A DNA stretch of 64,000 nucleotides from Myxococcus terminator_A (lineage in GTDB: Bacteria > Myxococcota > Myxococcia > Myxococcales > Myxococcaceae). Within the stretch, counting starts at the first letter, position 1. Every line of letters begins with the position of its first letter. Location of the stretch: the NCBI GenBank assembly GCA_049194865.1, contig JBLZWL010000001.1, forward strand, positions 62,001 to 126,000, read 5' to 3'. Positions 43,115-51,653 of this stretch are shown here, one piece after another. The translations under genes and the position numbers were made by a program. The notes beneath the pieces were generated by a model. It searched no databases, was not told where the DNA came from, and saw only the letters and a list, made by a program, of their open reading frames with translations.

Positions 43115-43904
43115 CGTCCCCCACGCGTGGCTCCTGCGGTTCTTGAAGGTGGACCCCGAGCCCCAGCTCCCCGAGGGCACGGTGCGAGTGTTCCGCGCGG
43201 CGCCCCAGTATCTGCTCTACCGACGGGTGTTGCTCGGGTTCAAGCACGTGCTCGCCGCCGCGGGCGCGGTGGTGGCCTGGGTCTTCCTGGGCCGGATTTT
43301 CGCCAACGTCCTGCGCGAGCTTCCCGCCACTGCGCTCGTGACGAGCATCCTCTACGCGGCGGAGGTCGTGGCGTGGCTGGGCTTCCTGGTGCTGGTGGTG
43401 CCGGTGAGCTTCTTCGTCGTCCGGCTCGACTACGAGCTGCGCTGGTACGCGCTGACGGACCGGAGCCTGCGCGTGCGCGAGGGCGTCATGTCGCTGAGGG
43501 AGAAGACGATGACCTTCGCCAACATCCAGCAGGTCTCCATCCACCAGAACCCCATCCAGCGGGTGCTGGGCATCGCCGACGTGAAGGTGGAGACAGCGGG
43601 CGGAGGCAGCGGCTCTCGCTCCAGCGAAGCGGACACGGACATGCAGGAGCACCTGCATGAGGCCCGCTTCCGGGGCGTGAGCAACCCCGAGGCGATTCGC
43701 GACGCCATCATGGACTGCGTGCGGCGGCACCGGGACACCGGCTTGGGAGAGCCCTCGGAGCTCGCCACGAGCCCGGAGCCCGCCGACACGGCCATCCCCT
43801 CGACGCTGGAGGCTGCCCACGAGCTGCTGACCGAGGTGCGCGCGCTGCGAGGCGCGCTGGCGGAGCAACCGGCGCCTCGCGGGGTGACGACCCGGGCGTC
43901 GTGA
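43107..43904 (+). CDS. Bacterial PH-domain membrane protein, second of two
   Basis: A 265-residue protein. Two membrane segments (about 45-68, VLAAAGAVVAWVFLGRIFANVL, and about 80-105, SILYAAEVVAWLGFLVLVVPVSFFV) precede a bPH_2 domain with LRWYALTDRSLRVREGVMSLREKTMTFANIQQVSIHQNPIQRVLGIADVKV; the ANIQQV motif is typical. The tail (about 185-265) is helical and hydrophilic. Its start lies inside the end of the previous gene, so the two PH proteins are made together and probably form a complex. A strong hairpin follows the stop. Confidence 0.87.
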   Translation: MSDVPHAWLLRFLKVDPEPQLPEGTVRVFRAAPQYLLYRRVLLGFKHVLAAAGAVVAWVFLGRIFANVLRELPATALVTSILYAAEVVAWLGFLVLVVPVSFFVVRLDYELRWYALTDRSLRVREGVMSLREKTMTFANIQQVSIHQNPIQRVLGIADVKVETAGGGSGSRSSEADTDMQEHLHEARFRGVSNPEAIRDAIMDCVRRHRDTGLGEPSELATSPEPADTAIPSTLEAAHELLTEVRALRGALAEQPAPRGVTTRAS

Positions 43905-43947
43905 GCCGCACCCGCGAGCCTGGGTTTCTCCAGCGTGCGGACATGAA

Positions 43948-43981
43948 GAAGCCCGGTCGGCCACAGGGGCCGCCGGGCTTC
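43948..43981. terminator. Bidirectional terminator between PH-domain and LysM genes
   Basis: GAAGCCCGG at 43948-43956 and CCGGGCTTC at 43973-43981 form a 9-bp stem, with GGCC/GGCC pairing inside the loop. It sits 44 bases after the plus-strand stop and 25 bases after the minus-strand LysM-gene stop, so it can serve both convergent genes. Confidence 0.75.
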
Positions 43982-44005
43982 TCCTCTCCGCGCGTCAGGT
44001 GACGA

Positions 44006-45649
44006 CTACGCGTTGGGGCGAATCATCGACACGTCGAACTGGCGGCCGACGACGTTGCCCGTGCGGGGCCCCGGGCGGGTGAGGCCGCCGGTGTTCTCGT
44101 CCACGTAGAAGCGGTTGTTCGGGTTGGAGTCCGCGCCACGGCTCTGGTTGCGCGTCGCCGGGTCGTTGAACGTGTAGTAGGTGCGACCCTGCTGGTCCAC
44201 GCCACGACCGGTGATGACGACGAAGTGGTCGGTGATGCCGTCAGCGTTGCCCACGTTCGCGGTCGACTTGTGGTTGACGCCCACGACCACCGGCTTGCCC
44301 GCGGCGAGCTGCTGGTCGATGTAGTTCCGGCCGCGCTCCGCCGCCCGGCGGTCCACGCTGATGCCGTTGGGGCCCTCGCTCGTGGCGACCTGGATGCGGC
44401 GAGAGGGGTCCGTCACGGTGGCGCCACCCTGGCGGGCCATCGCGGTGGCGGCGCGGAAGCACGCCTTGTCACCAGCGCGCTCCACCTGGCTGGCGTCGTA
44501 CTGGCTGATCCACGGGGTGCGCGTCTGCACCGCCGCGCGGTCGGTGCTCGCCGCGACGCGCTCGGTGTCGTTGAGGTTCGTCGGCGTCGCGCCGTTCGTG
44601 GTGGTGGGGCGCTCGGAGGCCGGGCGCGGCGTGGGAGCGGCCGTGGGGCGCTCGGAGGCCGGGCGCGGCGTGGGAGCGGCCGTGGGGCGCTCGGAGGCCG
44701 GGCGCGGCGTGGGCACCGGCACCTGACCCTGCGGGACGCCGTCGGTCTGCGTCGTGCCGGAGCGATAGCCACGCGCATCCAGCGCCGAGACGAGCGCCGA
44801 CTCGCGGCGGTTCTGGTCGGCGCGCAGGCGGGACTCGCTGTGGTTGAAGCCGGCGGCGCGCAGGACGCCCTGGTCGTTGCGGTACGCATTCACGCGCGCA
44901 TCGACGAGCGACTCGCGGGTGACGCCACGCGGGTCCTGCGCCAGCTTGGGCAGCTCGCGGTTGATGAAGTTCTGCGCGGCGCGGGGCGACTGGGTGTGCA
45001 GGTCGAAGTACGTGGAGGCCAGCAGCGCGTTGTTCGGGTCCAGGCCCGCGGCGCGGGCGGCGGCCTCGTAACGAGGCGTCTTGCTGGTCAGCTCACGGTT
45101 CCAGATCTGGTCGGCCTGCTGCGGGGTGCTGGCGCCCTGTCCCTGGTAGGAGAACGAGCCACGGTTGTGGGCCGCGTTGCCCGGGTCCGTGTGGCCGCCG
45201 TAGCTGGACGTGAAGCCACCGTCCGGACGGCGGTTGCCCTCGGAGGTGCCGACGACGATGGCCGCCTCGGAGTTGGAGCCGCCCCGGGTGAAGGCGCCCA
45301 GGTCCTGGATGTTGCGGTAGCCGTTGTTCGTCCCCGACACGTTGGGCGACGTCAGGCCCGCCGCCGCGGTGGTGCCCGCGTCGAAGGTGTCGCCGGGAGT
45401 CTGGGTCCGGCGCGCGCCCGTGTTGGTCTGCGTCGGGTTGGCCGCCGTGCGGTCGAACCCGTCGCTGGCCGAGGGAAGCTTGAGGGTCGCCCCCGCCCGA
45501 ATCTTGTTCGGGTCGGCGATGTTGTTGAGCCGGGCCAGCTCATCCACGGAGGTGCCGTTCCGGGCGGCGATCTTGCTCAGCGTGTCGCGCTCACGGATGC
45601 GGTAGGTGCTGCTGGTGTCCCGGCTGCTGGTGTTGTTCCTGACAGTCAT
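44006..45649 (-). CDS. LysM protein with an unknown middle domain and a C39-like C-terminal domain
   Basis: A 547-residue protein without a classical signal peptide. Residues 14-60 form one LysM domain (TYRIRERDTLSKIAARNGTS), which binds peptidoglycan or chitin. Residues about 128-300 contain IVVGTSEGNR and SSYGGHTDPGN, a conserved-looking module with Glu and His-Asp that may be a glycan hydrolase; no family is assigned. A triplicated 13-residue PTPRPASERPTAA repeat (about 312-350) acts as spacer. Residues 378-510 resemble a papain-fold C39/transglutaminase-like domain: Cys397 (GDKACFRAATAMA), His475 (DGITDHFVVITG), Asp496 (YYTFNDPAT). It may be an exported wall-associated effector or protease; the export route is not visible. 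Confidence 0.8.
   Translation of the reverse strand: MTVRNNTSSRDTSSTYRIRERDTLSKIAARNGTSVDELARLNNIADPNKIRAGATLKLPSASDGFDRTAANPTQTNTGARRTQTPGDTFDAGTTAAAGLTSPNVSGTNNGYRNIQDLGAFTRGGSNSEAAIVVGTSEGNRRPDGGFTSSYGGHTDPGNAAHNRGSFSYQGQGASTPQQADQIWNRELTSKTPRYEAAARAAGLDPNNALLASTYFDLHTQSPRAAQNFINRELPKLAQDPRGVTRESLVDARVNAYRNDQGVLRAAGFNHSESRLRADQNRRESALVSALDARGYRSGTTQTDGVPQGQVPVPTPRPASERPTAAPTPRPASERPTAAPTPRPASERPTTTNGATPTNLNDTERVAASTDRAAVQTRTPWISQYDASQVERAGDKACFRAATAMARQGGATVTDPSRRIQVATSEGPNGISVDRRAAERGRNYIDQQLAAGKPVVVGVNHKSTANVGNADGITDHFVVITGRGVDQQGRTYYTFNDPATRNQSRGADSNPNNRFYVDENTGGLTRPGPRTGNVVGRQFDVSMIRPNA
44604..44713. repeat. 39-bp tandem repeat inside the LysM/C39-like gene
   Basis: Units 44604-44642 and 44643-44681 are identical; a third from 44682 matches for 32 bases to 44713. 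They encode the PTPRPASERPTAA spacer. Such a perfect repeat can change copy number by slippage or recombination without a frameshift (39 is a multiple of three). Confidence 0.9.
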
Positions 45650-46044
45650 GTGGATGGCTCCCTATGAGGTCCGAGACACCCCTCCCCAATCACTGCCGCT
45701 GGAGAGGGCATCCACAGACGCCACCCGGATTTTCAAGATCATCCGCCAAAAGTTGCGAACCCACCGAACTTCGCTTTGCCCCAGAGGGAGCGCTACAGGC
45801 CCGCACGGGGTGTCCGCCTGTTAATGCACTGCATTATTCCCGCAAATCCGGAGAGCCCGTGACCAATCCGTCACACGCGGATTTCAGTTTCACGACTATT
45901 TTTTGGCCAAACTGATGCAATCAATTGCGGGCAGGGAGTCTGGGATGACCACCCGGGCGACTGGCCTGAAGACGCCAGTGCCCCGCTGGCGTGAGCCAAC
46001 AGGGCACTGTGATTGGAAAGATTCCGTATCGCGGTATCCGCCGC
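45650..46044. other. Promoter region of the LysM gene plus terminator of the Cys-rich lipoprotein gene
   Basis: Gap of 395 bases. It is clearly less GC-rich than the surroundings between about 45720 and 45930, with stretches such as TTTTCAAGATCATCCGCC and ATTTCAGTTTCACGACTATTTTTTGG, so it probably holds the LysM-gene promoter (minus strand). The inverted repeat at 45976-46009 is listed separately. No credible gene is seen; short frames here lack ribosome sites. Confidence 0.6.
45976..46009 (-). terminator. Terminator of the second Cys-rich lipoprotein gene
   Basis: CAGTGCCC and GGGCACTG form a perfect 8-bp stem extended inside by GCTGGC/GCCAAC (one mismatch) around a GTGA loop. It starts 36 bases past the stop of the gene ending at 46045. 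Confidence 0.7.
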
Positions 46045-46542
46045 CTACTGGCAGTTCGCGGGCTCGTTGCAGGAGAAGGTGACGGTGTATCTGGCGGTTT
46101 GACCGCCCGAGCCGGCCGAGCAGCCCGCCTGCGCCTCCGTCACGTTGCACGCCCCGGCCGGGCACCGGCCCTCCATGCGCGCATAAGCGTCTTCCTGTGC
46201 GAGCCCATAGGCCGCGGAGCAGTTGAAGCTGGTGCCCCTTCCGGTCTCCACGAGCCGGGTGCTCCCACAGGTACACGCCACGGTGGGGCAGTACTTCCGC
46301 ACGCCATCACACTCCACCCAGCCGCCCGACTCAGTCCCGGAGGCACAGACGCCGCTCGCGGAGGAGCAGGAGACGGACGTCGAGTTCGAGCACTGCTGGG
46401 TCACCTGGCAGGCCAGCGCCGCCTCGGAGCTCTCCAGGGCCAGGTCCTCGCCACCCGGCGCAGCCCCGGTGCCACACGCGGTCAGCGCGAGGACGGCCAG
46501 GAGGGCACCACGGCGCATCAGGTTACTGATTTGTATTTGCAT
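46045..46542 (-). CDS. Cys-rich lipoprotein, second of two tandem paralogues
   Basis: A 165-residue predicted lipoprotein: AVLALTAC places the lipidated Cys near 22. The mature chain has about 14 Cys in a pattern shared with the next gene: LACQVTQQC, VSCSS, VC, GGWVECDGVRKYCPTVACTCG, FNCSAAYG, GRCPAGACN, AGCSAG, FSCNEPANCQ. It is thus a disulfide-rich secreted protein, cell-surface anchored. No family is recognised. ATG 46542 is chosen so that the signal peptide starts with MQIQISNLMRRGALL; other ATGs at 46563 and 46518 are possible. A terminator separates it from the upstream paralogue. Confidence 0.75.
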   Translation of the reverse strand: MQIQISNLMRRGALLAVLALTACGTGAAPGGEDLALESSEAALACQVTQQCSNSTSVSCSSASGVCASGTESGGWVECDGVRKYCPTVACTCGSTRLVETGRGTSFNCSAAYGLAQEDAYARMEGRCPAGACNVTEAQAGCSAGSGGQTARYTVTFSCNEPANCQ

Positions 46543-46555
46543 CCCCGAGACGATA

Positions 46556-46577
46556 GAGGCCATGCCACCACGGCCTC
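46556..46577 (-). terminator. Terminator between the two Cys-rich lipoprotein genes
   Basis: On the minus strand GAGGCCGTG and CATGGCCTC pair over 9 bp (one G-T wobble) with a 4-base loop, 24 bases after the stop at 46601. The two paralogues are therefore probably transcribed separately. Confidence 0.65.
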
Positions 46578-46600
46578 CATCGTGGGAATCCGGTATCCGG

Positions 46601-47101
46601 TTACCGGCAGTTCGCGGGCTCCTTGCAGGAGTACGTCCGGGTGACGCTCGCGCGGAAGCCATCCGTGCGGTTGGGGCCCAGCGCGATGCAGTCACCGAGG
46701 ATGTCGGAGCTGTTGCAGCCCCCCGCCGGGCACCGCGCGGTCACGGCGGAGGCCAGCAGGGTGCGCGCCTGGCTCATCGCGGCGCCGCAGGTGGCCCCTT
46801 CGCCGGACCGGGTCGCCGTGTAGCGCGTCGTGCCGCAGGTACACGCCGGAGGACAGTAGGTGCGCACGCCGTCGCACTCCACCCAGCCACCGTTGTCCGC
46901 GCCCGAATTACAGCCCGTCGTCGGAGAGGAGCACGTCACCGGCGTACCGCTCGGACACGTCTGCTCGACGCTGCAGAGCGCCGCCTCGGACGTCTCCAGC
47001 GAGCCACCCTCCTCGCCGCTCACGTCGCCCGCGTTGCACGCGGCCAGGCCCAGCACCGCGCCAATCACTCCACTCCACAGCCAGCTCAGTCGAAGGTTCA
47101 T
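46601..47101 (-). CDS. Cys-rich lipoprotein, first of two tandem paralogues
   Basis: A 166-residue predicted lipoprotein: AVLGLAAC gives a lipidated Cys near 22. It shares with the gene at 46045 the blocks GGWVECDGVRTYCPPACTCGTTR, ARCPAGGCN and YSCKEPANCR and the same order of about 13 Cys, so the two arose by duplication. ATG 47101 gives a normal lipoprotein signal; ATG 47134 with an AGAGG site would add 11 residues. Function unknown; disulfide-rich surface proteins of this kind are often adhesins, inhibitors or secreted peptides. Confidence 0.76.
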   Translation of the reverse strand: MNLRLSWLWSGVIGAVLGLAACNAGDVSGEEGGSLETSEAALCSVEQTCPSGTPVTCSSPTTGCNSGADNGGWVECDGVRTYCPPACTCGTTRYTATRSGEGATCGAAMSQARTLLASAVTARCPAGGCNSSDILGDCIALGPNRTDGFRASVTRTYSCKEPANCR

Positions 47102-47154
47102 CCCCCAACGGTAGAACCGCCGGTGAACCCTCATCAACCTCTGGAAACCCAGGG

Positions 47155-47181
47155 CTCCGCTCCCTCCTGGAGAGAGCGGAG
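47155..47181 (-). terminator. Terminator of ettA
   Basis: CTCCGCTC and GAGCGGAG form a perfect 8-bp stem with an 11-base loop, 14 bases past the ettA stop at 47196 and upstream of the Cys-rich lipoprotein gene. Confidence 0.65.
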
Positions 47182-47195
47182 AGATTCCCGTCTGA

Positions 47196-48875
<1,680 letters not shown>

Positions 48876-49207
48876 CTGGGGGCTTCCTGCTCTGGAGCGG
48901 GTGGGGGCTCGCGGATACCAGGGTGGAACAGCGCACTCAAGGCGAGAGAGTCCCGGAGCTTCCCCACCACACCCTCGGCGCCGGACGTCCGCTGCGGAAC
49001 ACCCCGCCAGCCCCAGGACGGTCCGGGCGCGCCGCCCTGCTTCTTCATCGCCACGGGTCCCGCGTCGTCCCGCGCCAACGGGCGCTGCACCGCGCTCCTC
49101 CAGGCCCACGGCCCCGCTGAAGTTTTTCAGTCTTATCCAGTGTTAATTGAATTGTTTGATTTACACACCTAGTTTCCTGTCTCCATCTCGTCTCACTGGA
49201 GGCAGTC
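48876..49207. promoter_or_regulatory. Divergent promoter region between ettA and a secreted lipoprotein gene
   Basis: Gap of 332 bases. Bases 49120-49190 are strikingly AT-rich for this genome (TTTTTCAGTCTTATCC, TTAATTGAATTGTTTGATTT) and probably hold the promoter of the lipoprotein gene at 49208. GGAG precedes its ATG. The ettA promoter should be in the GC-rich left half. No gene is seen. Confidence 0.55.
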
Positions 49208-49648
49208 ATGAAGGATTTTCTGAGCATCCATCTCCCGCTGGTCCTGACCGCATCCCTGCTGTCGGTGGCCTGCGGCAGTCCGATGGAAGAGCGCGCCGAG
49301 GGGGTGGACCAGACGGTCCTCGCCCAGGATGAGCAGGCCCTGGCGCCGCTGGCCGTGAGCATCACGTGCAGCTCACAGGGCATCACCAATCCCAACTTCT
49401 TCACGCCGTCCTTCCGGTGCACGGGGACCGGCAGCGGCGGCGGCGGCAACAGGCCCACCTACAGCTTCGCGTGGACGGCCCTCACGAACAGCTTCATCAC
49501 CAGCCAGAAACCCGGCCTCGGGACTTCGGAGATTGGCGGCTATTGCAACCCGAACGTGTCGGCCGAGGTGCAGGTCACCATCACCGACTCGCTGGGCGCC
49601 ACGGCCACGACCACCCAGTCCTTCTTCTGCTTCGCCTTCGTGGGCTGA
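49208..49648 (+). CDS. Small secreted lipoprotein with a beta-rich domain
   Basis: A 146-residue predicted lipoprotein (SLLSVACGS, Cys 22). After an Asp/Glu-rich linker with DEQAL, the mature part holds four Cys (ITCSSQG, FRCTGTG, GGYCNPN, FFCFAF) and a Gly-rich turn, with Ig/PKD-like strands (TYSFAWTAL, AEVQVTITDSLGATAT). Its ACGSP...DEQAL layout is like other small myxobacterial lipoproteins. It is expressed from an AT-rich promoter and is followed by a hairpin, so it is monocistronic. Function unknown. Confidence 0.8.
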   Translation: MKDFLSIHLPLVLTASLLSVACGSPMEERAEGVDQTVLAQDEQALAPLAVSITCSSQGITNPNFFTPSFRCTGTGSGGGGNRPTYSFAWTALTNSFITSQKPGLGTSEIGGYCNPNVSAEVQVTITDSLGATATTTQSFFCFAFVG

Positions 49649-49666
49649 CGCGAACCGCCCCCCGCG

Positions 49667-49696
49667 CACCGCCCCCGAGGCCCCCCGGAGGCGGTG
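49667..49696 (+). terminator. Terminator of the small lipoprotein gene
   Basis: CACCGCC and GGCGGTG form a 7-bp stem with further CCGAGG-type pairing in the 16-base loop, 18 bases after the stop at 49648. The following 130 bases to the ABC gene hold no gene. Confidence 0.55.
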
Positions 49697-49828
49697 TCGG
49701 CGCGCTCGACCCAGGCCGCGGCACAGCCGTTACCGGGAGTGCGGCCGGGCGCGATTCCCGAGGGAGGACTCCAGAAGGGATGCGGGAGTTCTGACGGCGG
49801 AGGTCCGAGGTGTTAGGAGAAGCGCGCC

Positions 49829-50770
49829 ATGTCGACGCCCACTCCCGCCCTCGAGCTCACGGGGCTCACCAAGCGCTACGGTGACTTCACCGCGTTGCAG
49901 CAGATGAACCTCACCATCCAGCCGGGCGAAATCTTCGCGCTGCTGGGGCCCAACGGCGCGGGCAAGACGACGATGATTGGCAGCGTCTGCGGCCTGGTGC
50001 GCAAGACGGCCGGCACCATCCGCGTCTTCGGCAAGGATTTGGACCAGGACGCGGTGGGCCCGCGCTACCAGTTGGGCCTGGTGCCGCAGGAGATCAACTT
50101 CGACCCGTTCTTCACCGTCGCGGAGTCCTTGCGAATCCAGCTGGGCTTCTACGGCCAGCGCCAGGACGAGGCCCGCGTCGACGAGGTGCTCAAGGCCCTC
50201 AACCTGCACACCAAGAAGGACTCGCTCACGCGCGCGCTCTCCGGCGGCATGAAGCGCCGGCTGCTCATCGCCAAGGCGCTGGTGCACAAGCCCAAGCTCG
50301 TCTTCCTGGACGAGCCCACCGCGGGCGTGGACGTGGAGCTGCGCCGCGACCTCTGGACGTACGTGCGCAAGCTGGCCTCGGAGGGCACCACCATCCTCCT
50401 CACCACCCACTACCTGGAGGAGGCCGAGGAGCTGGCGGACCGGGTGGGCATCATCAACGAGGGCCGCCTGCTGATGGTGGAGGACAAGGCGACGCTCCTG
50501 CGCCGCTTCGGCGAGAAGCGCGTCGTCGTCACCTTCCAGGAGCCCCAGACGACGCTGTCGGAGGCCACGCTCCGCTTCGCCCCGCGCCTGTCCGAGGACG
50601 GCCGCTCACTCACCTACGTGGAGCGCGAGGGCGTGGCCCCCGCGGGTGACCTGCTGCGCGTGCTGTACGCGGAAGGCCTGCCCATCGCCGACGTGGAGAC
50701 GCGTCGCTCCCGCCTGGAGGACGTCCTCATCGAGGTCCTCCGAGGCCGTCCCTCCCCCCAGGCCGCCTGA
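49829..50770 (+). CDS. ABC-2 exporter ATP-binding subunit (YadG-like)
   Basis: A 313-residue ATPase. Walker A GPNGAGKTT, Q loop GLVPQE, signature ALSGGMKRRLL, Walker B KLVFLDEPTAGVD and the switch His in LLTTHYLEEAEELADRV are all intact. The last 80 residues form the regulatory tail. It matches the DrrA/YadG branch that powers drug, polysaccharide or lipid export. AGGAG precedes the ATG. The permease gene follows after 22 bases. Confidence 0.94.
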   Translation: MSTPTPALELTGLTKRYGDFTALQQMNLTIQPGEIFALLGPNGAGKTTMIGSVCGLVRKTAGTIRVFGKDLDQDAVGPRYQLGLVPQEINFDPFFTVAESLRIQLGFYGQRQDEARVDEVLKALNLHTKKDSLTRALSGGMKRRLLIAKALVHKPKLVFLDEPTAGVDVELRRDLWTYVRKLASEGTTILLTTHYLEEAEELADRVGIINEGRLLMVEDKATLLRRFGEKRVVVTFQEPQTTLSEATLRFAPRLSEDGRSLTYVEREGVAPAGDLLRVLYAEGLPIADVETRRSRLEDVLIEVLRGRPSPQAA

Positions 50771-50792
50771 CCTTCCTCGCAAAGACACCACC

Positions 50793-51554
50793 ATGAACGT
50801 CCTCGGGATGCAGACGCTGTTCGTGAAGGAGGTCCGGCGCTTCATGCGAGTGCCGGGGCAGACCGTCCTCTCACCGCTCATCAGCACCACGCTGTATTTC
50901 ATCGTCTTCGGCTACAGCATCTCCGGCCGCGTGCACGAGGTGGAGGGCTCGCCGTACCTGCACTTCATCGTGCCGGGCCTCGTCTTCCTGGGCATCGCCA
51001 ACAACGCGTTCCTCAACAGCTCCTCCTCGCTGTTCATCACCAAGATTCAGGGCACGGTGGTGGACCTGCTGGTGGCGCCCCTGGGGCCCGGGGAGCTGAT
51101 GGCGGGCTTCATCGGCGGCGCCATGGTGCGCGGCCTCGTCGTCGGCGGCCTGACGTGGGCCGTGGCGGGCGCCTTCGCGGGCTTCAGCCTGGAGCACGCG
51201 TGGGTGGCCCTGTACTTCCTGCTCATCGCCTCCTACGTCTTCAGCATGCTGGGCATGCTCGCCGCCGTGTGGGCGGAGAAGTTCGAGCAGATCAACTTCT
51301 TCCCCACCTTCGTCATGCTGCCGCTCACCTTCCTCGGCGGCGTCTTCTATTCCGTGCGCGAGCTGCCCTCGCCCTGGAACACCGTCAGCCTCTTCAACCC
51401 CATGGTCTACATGGTGGAGGGGTTGCGGTACGGGATGCTCGGTCGCAGCATCTACTCGCCCCTGTTCGGTGGCGGAATCCTCGCGGGTGTCGCCGTAGTG
51501 GCAACCCTTGTCGTGTACTTCGTGCTCCGCTCCGGCTACAGGATGAAGGCATGA
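50793..51554 (+). CDS. ABC-2 exporter permease (YadH-like)
   Basis: A 253-residue permease with six hydrophobic segments. RFMRVPGQTVLSPLISTTLYFIVFGYSISG is the opening ABC-2 segment, and AEKFEQINFFPTFVMLPLTFLGGVFYSVRELP is the conserved ABC-2 signature before the fifth helix. It forms a dimeric channel with the ATPase subunit encoded just upstream. The ATG at 50793 fits the family; the frame is open much further upstream only because of overlap with the ATPase gene's shadow. Confidence 0.94.
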   Translation: MNVLGMQTLFVKEVRRFMRVPGQTVLSPLISTTLYFIVFGYSISGRVHEVEGSPYLHFIVPGLVFLGIANNAFLNSSSSLFITKIQGTVVDLLVAPLGPGELMAGFIGGAMVRGLVVGGLTWAVAGAFAGFSLEHAWVALYFLLIASYVFSMLGMLAAVWAEKFEQINFFPTFVMLPLTFLGGVFYSVRELPSPWNTVSLFNPMVYMVEGLRYGMLGRSIYSPLFGGGILAGVAVVATLVVYFVLRSGYRMKA

Positions 51555-51629
51555 GACCTACCCAGACCTTCATGCCCCCGTGTCACTGTGGGGTGACGCC
51601 CGACTGCCCATTTCCCGCACGGTGAGAAA

Positions 51630-51644
51630 GGGAGATATTCTCCC
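51630..51644 (+). promoter_or_regulatory. Hairpin just upstream of the Ser/Thr kinase gene
   Basis: GGGAGA and TCTCCC form a perfect 6-bp stem with a 3-base loop, ending nine bases before the kinase ATG. The stem contains the only GGGAG near the start, so it may hold or hide the ribosome site. Confidence 0.4.
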
Positions 51645-51653
51645 GAGCACATC

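Noticed and set aside
44604..44713. Short tandem repeats as a CRISPR-like array
   Set aside because: Units are contiguous without spacers and are in-frame coding DNA for a Pro-rich linker.
45896..46276. Minus-strand 126-codon frame overlapping the end of the Cys-rich lipoprotein gene
   Set aside because: It overlaps a better-supported gene in another frame and the terminator at 45976-46009.
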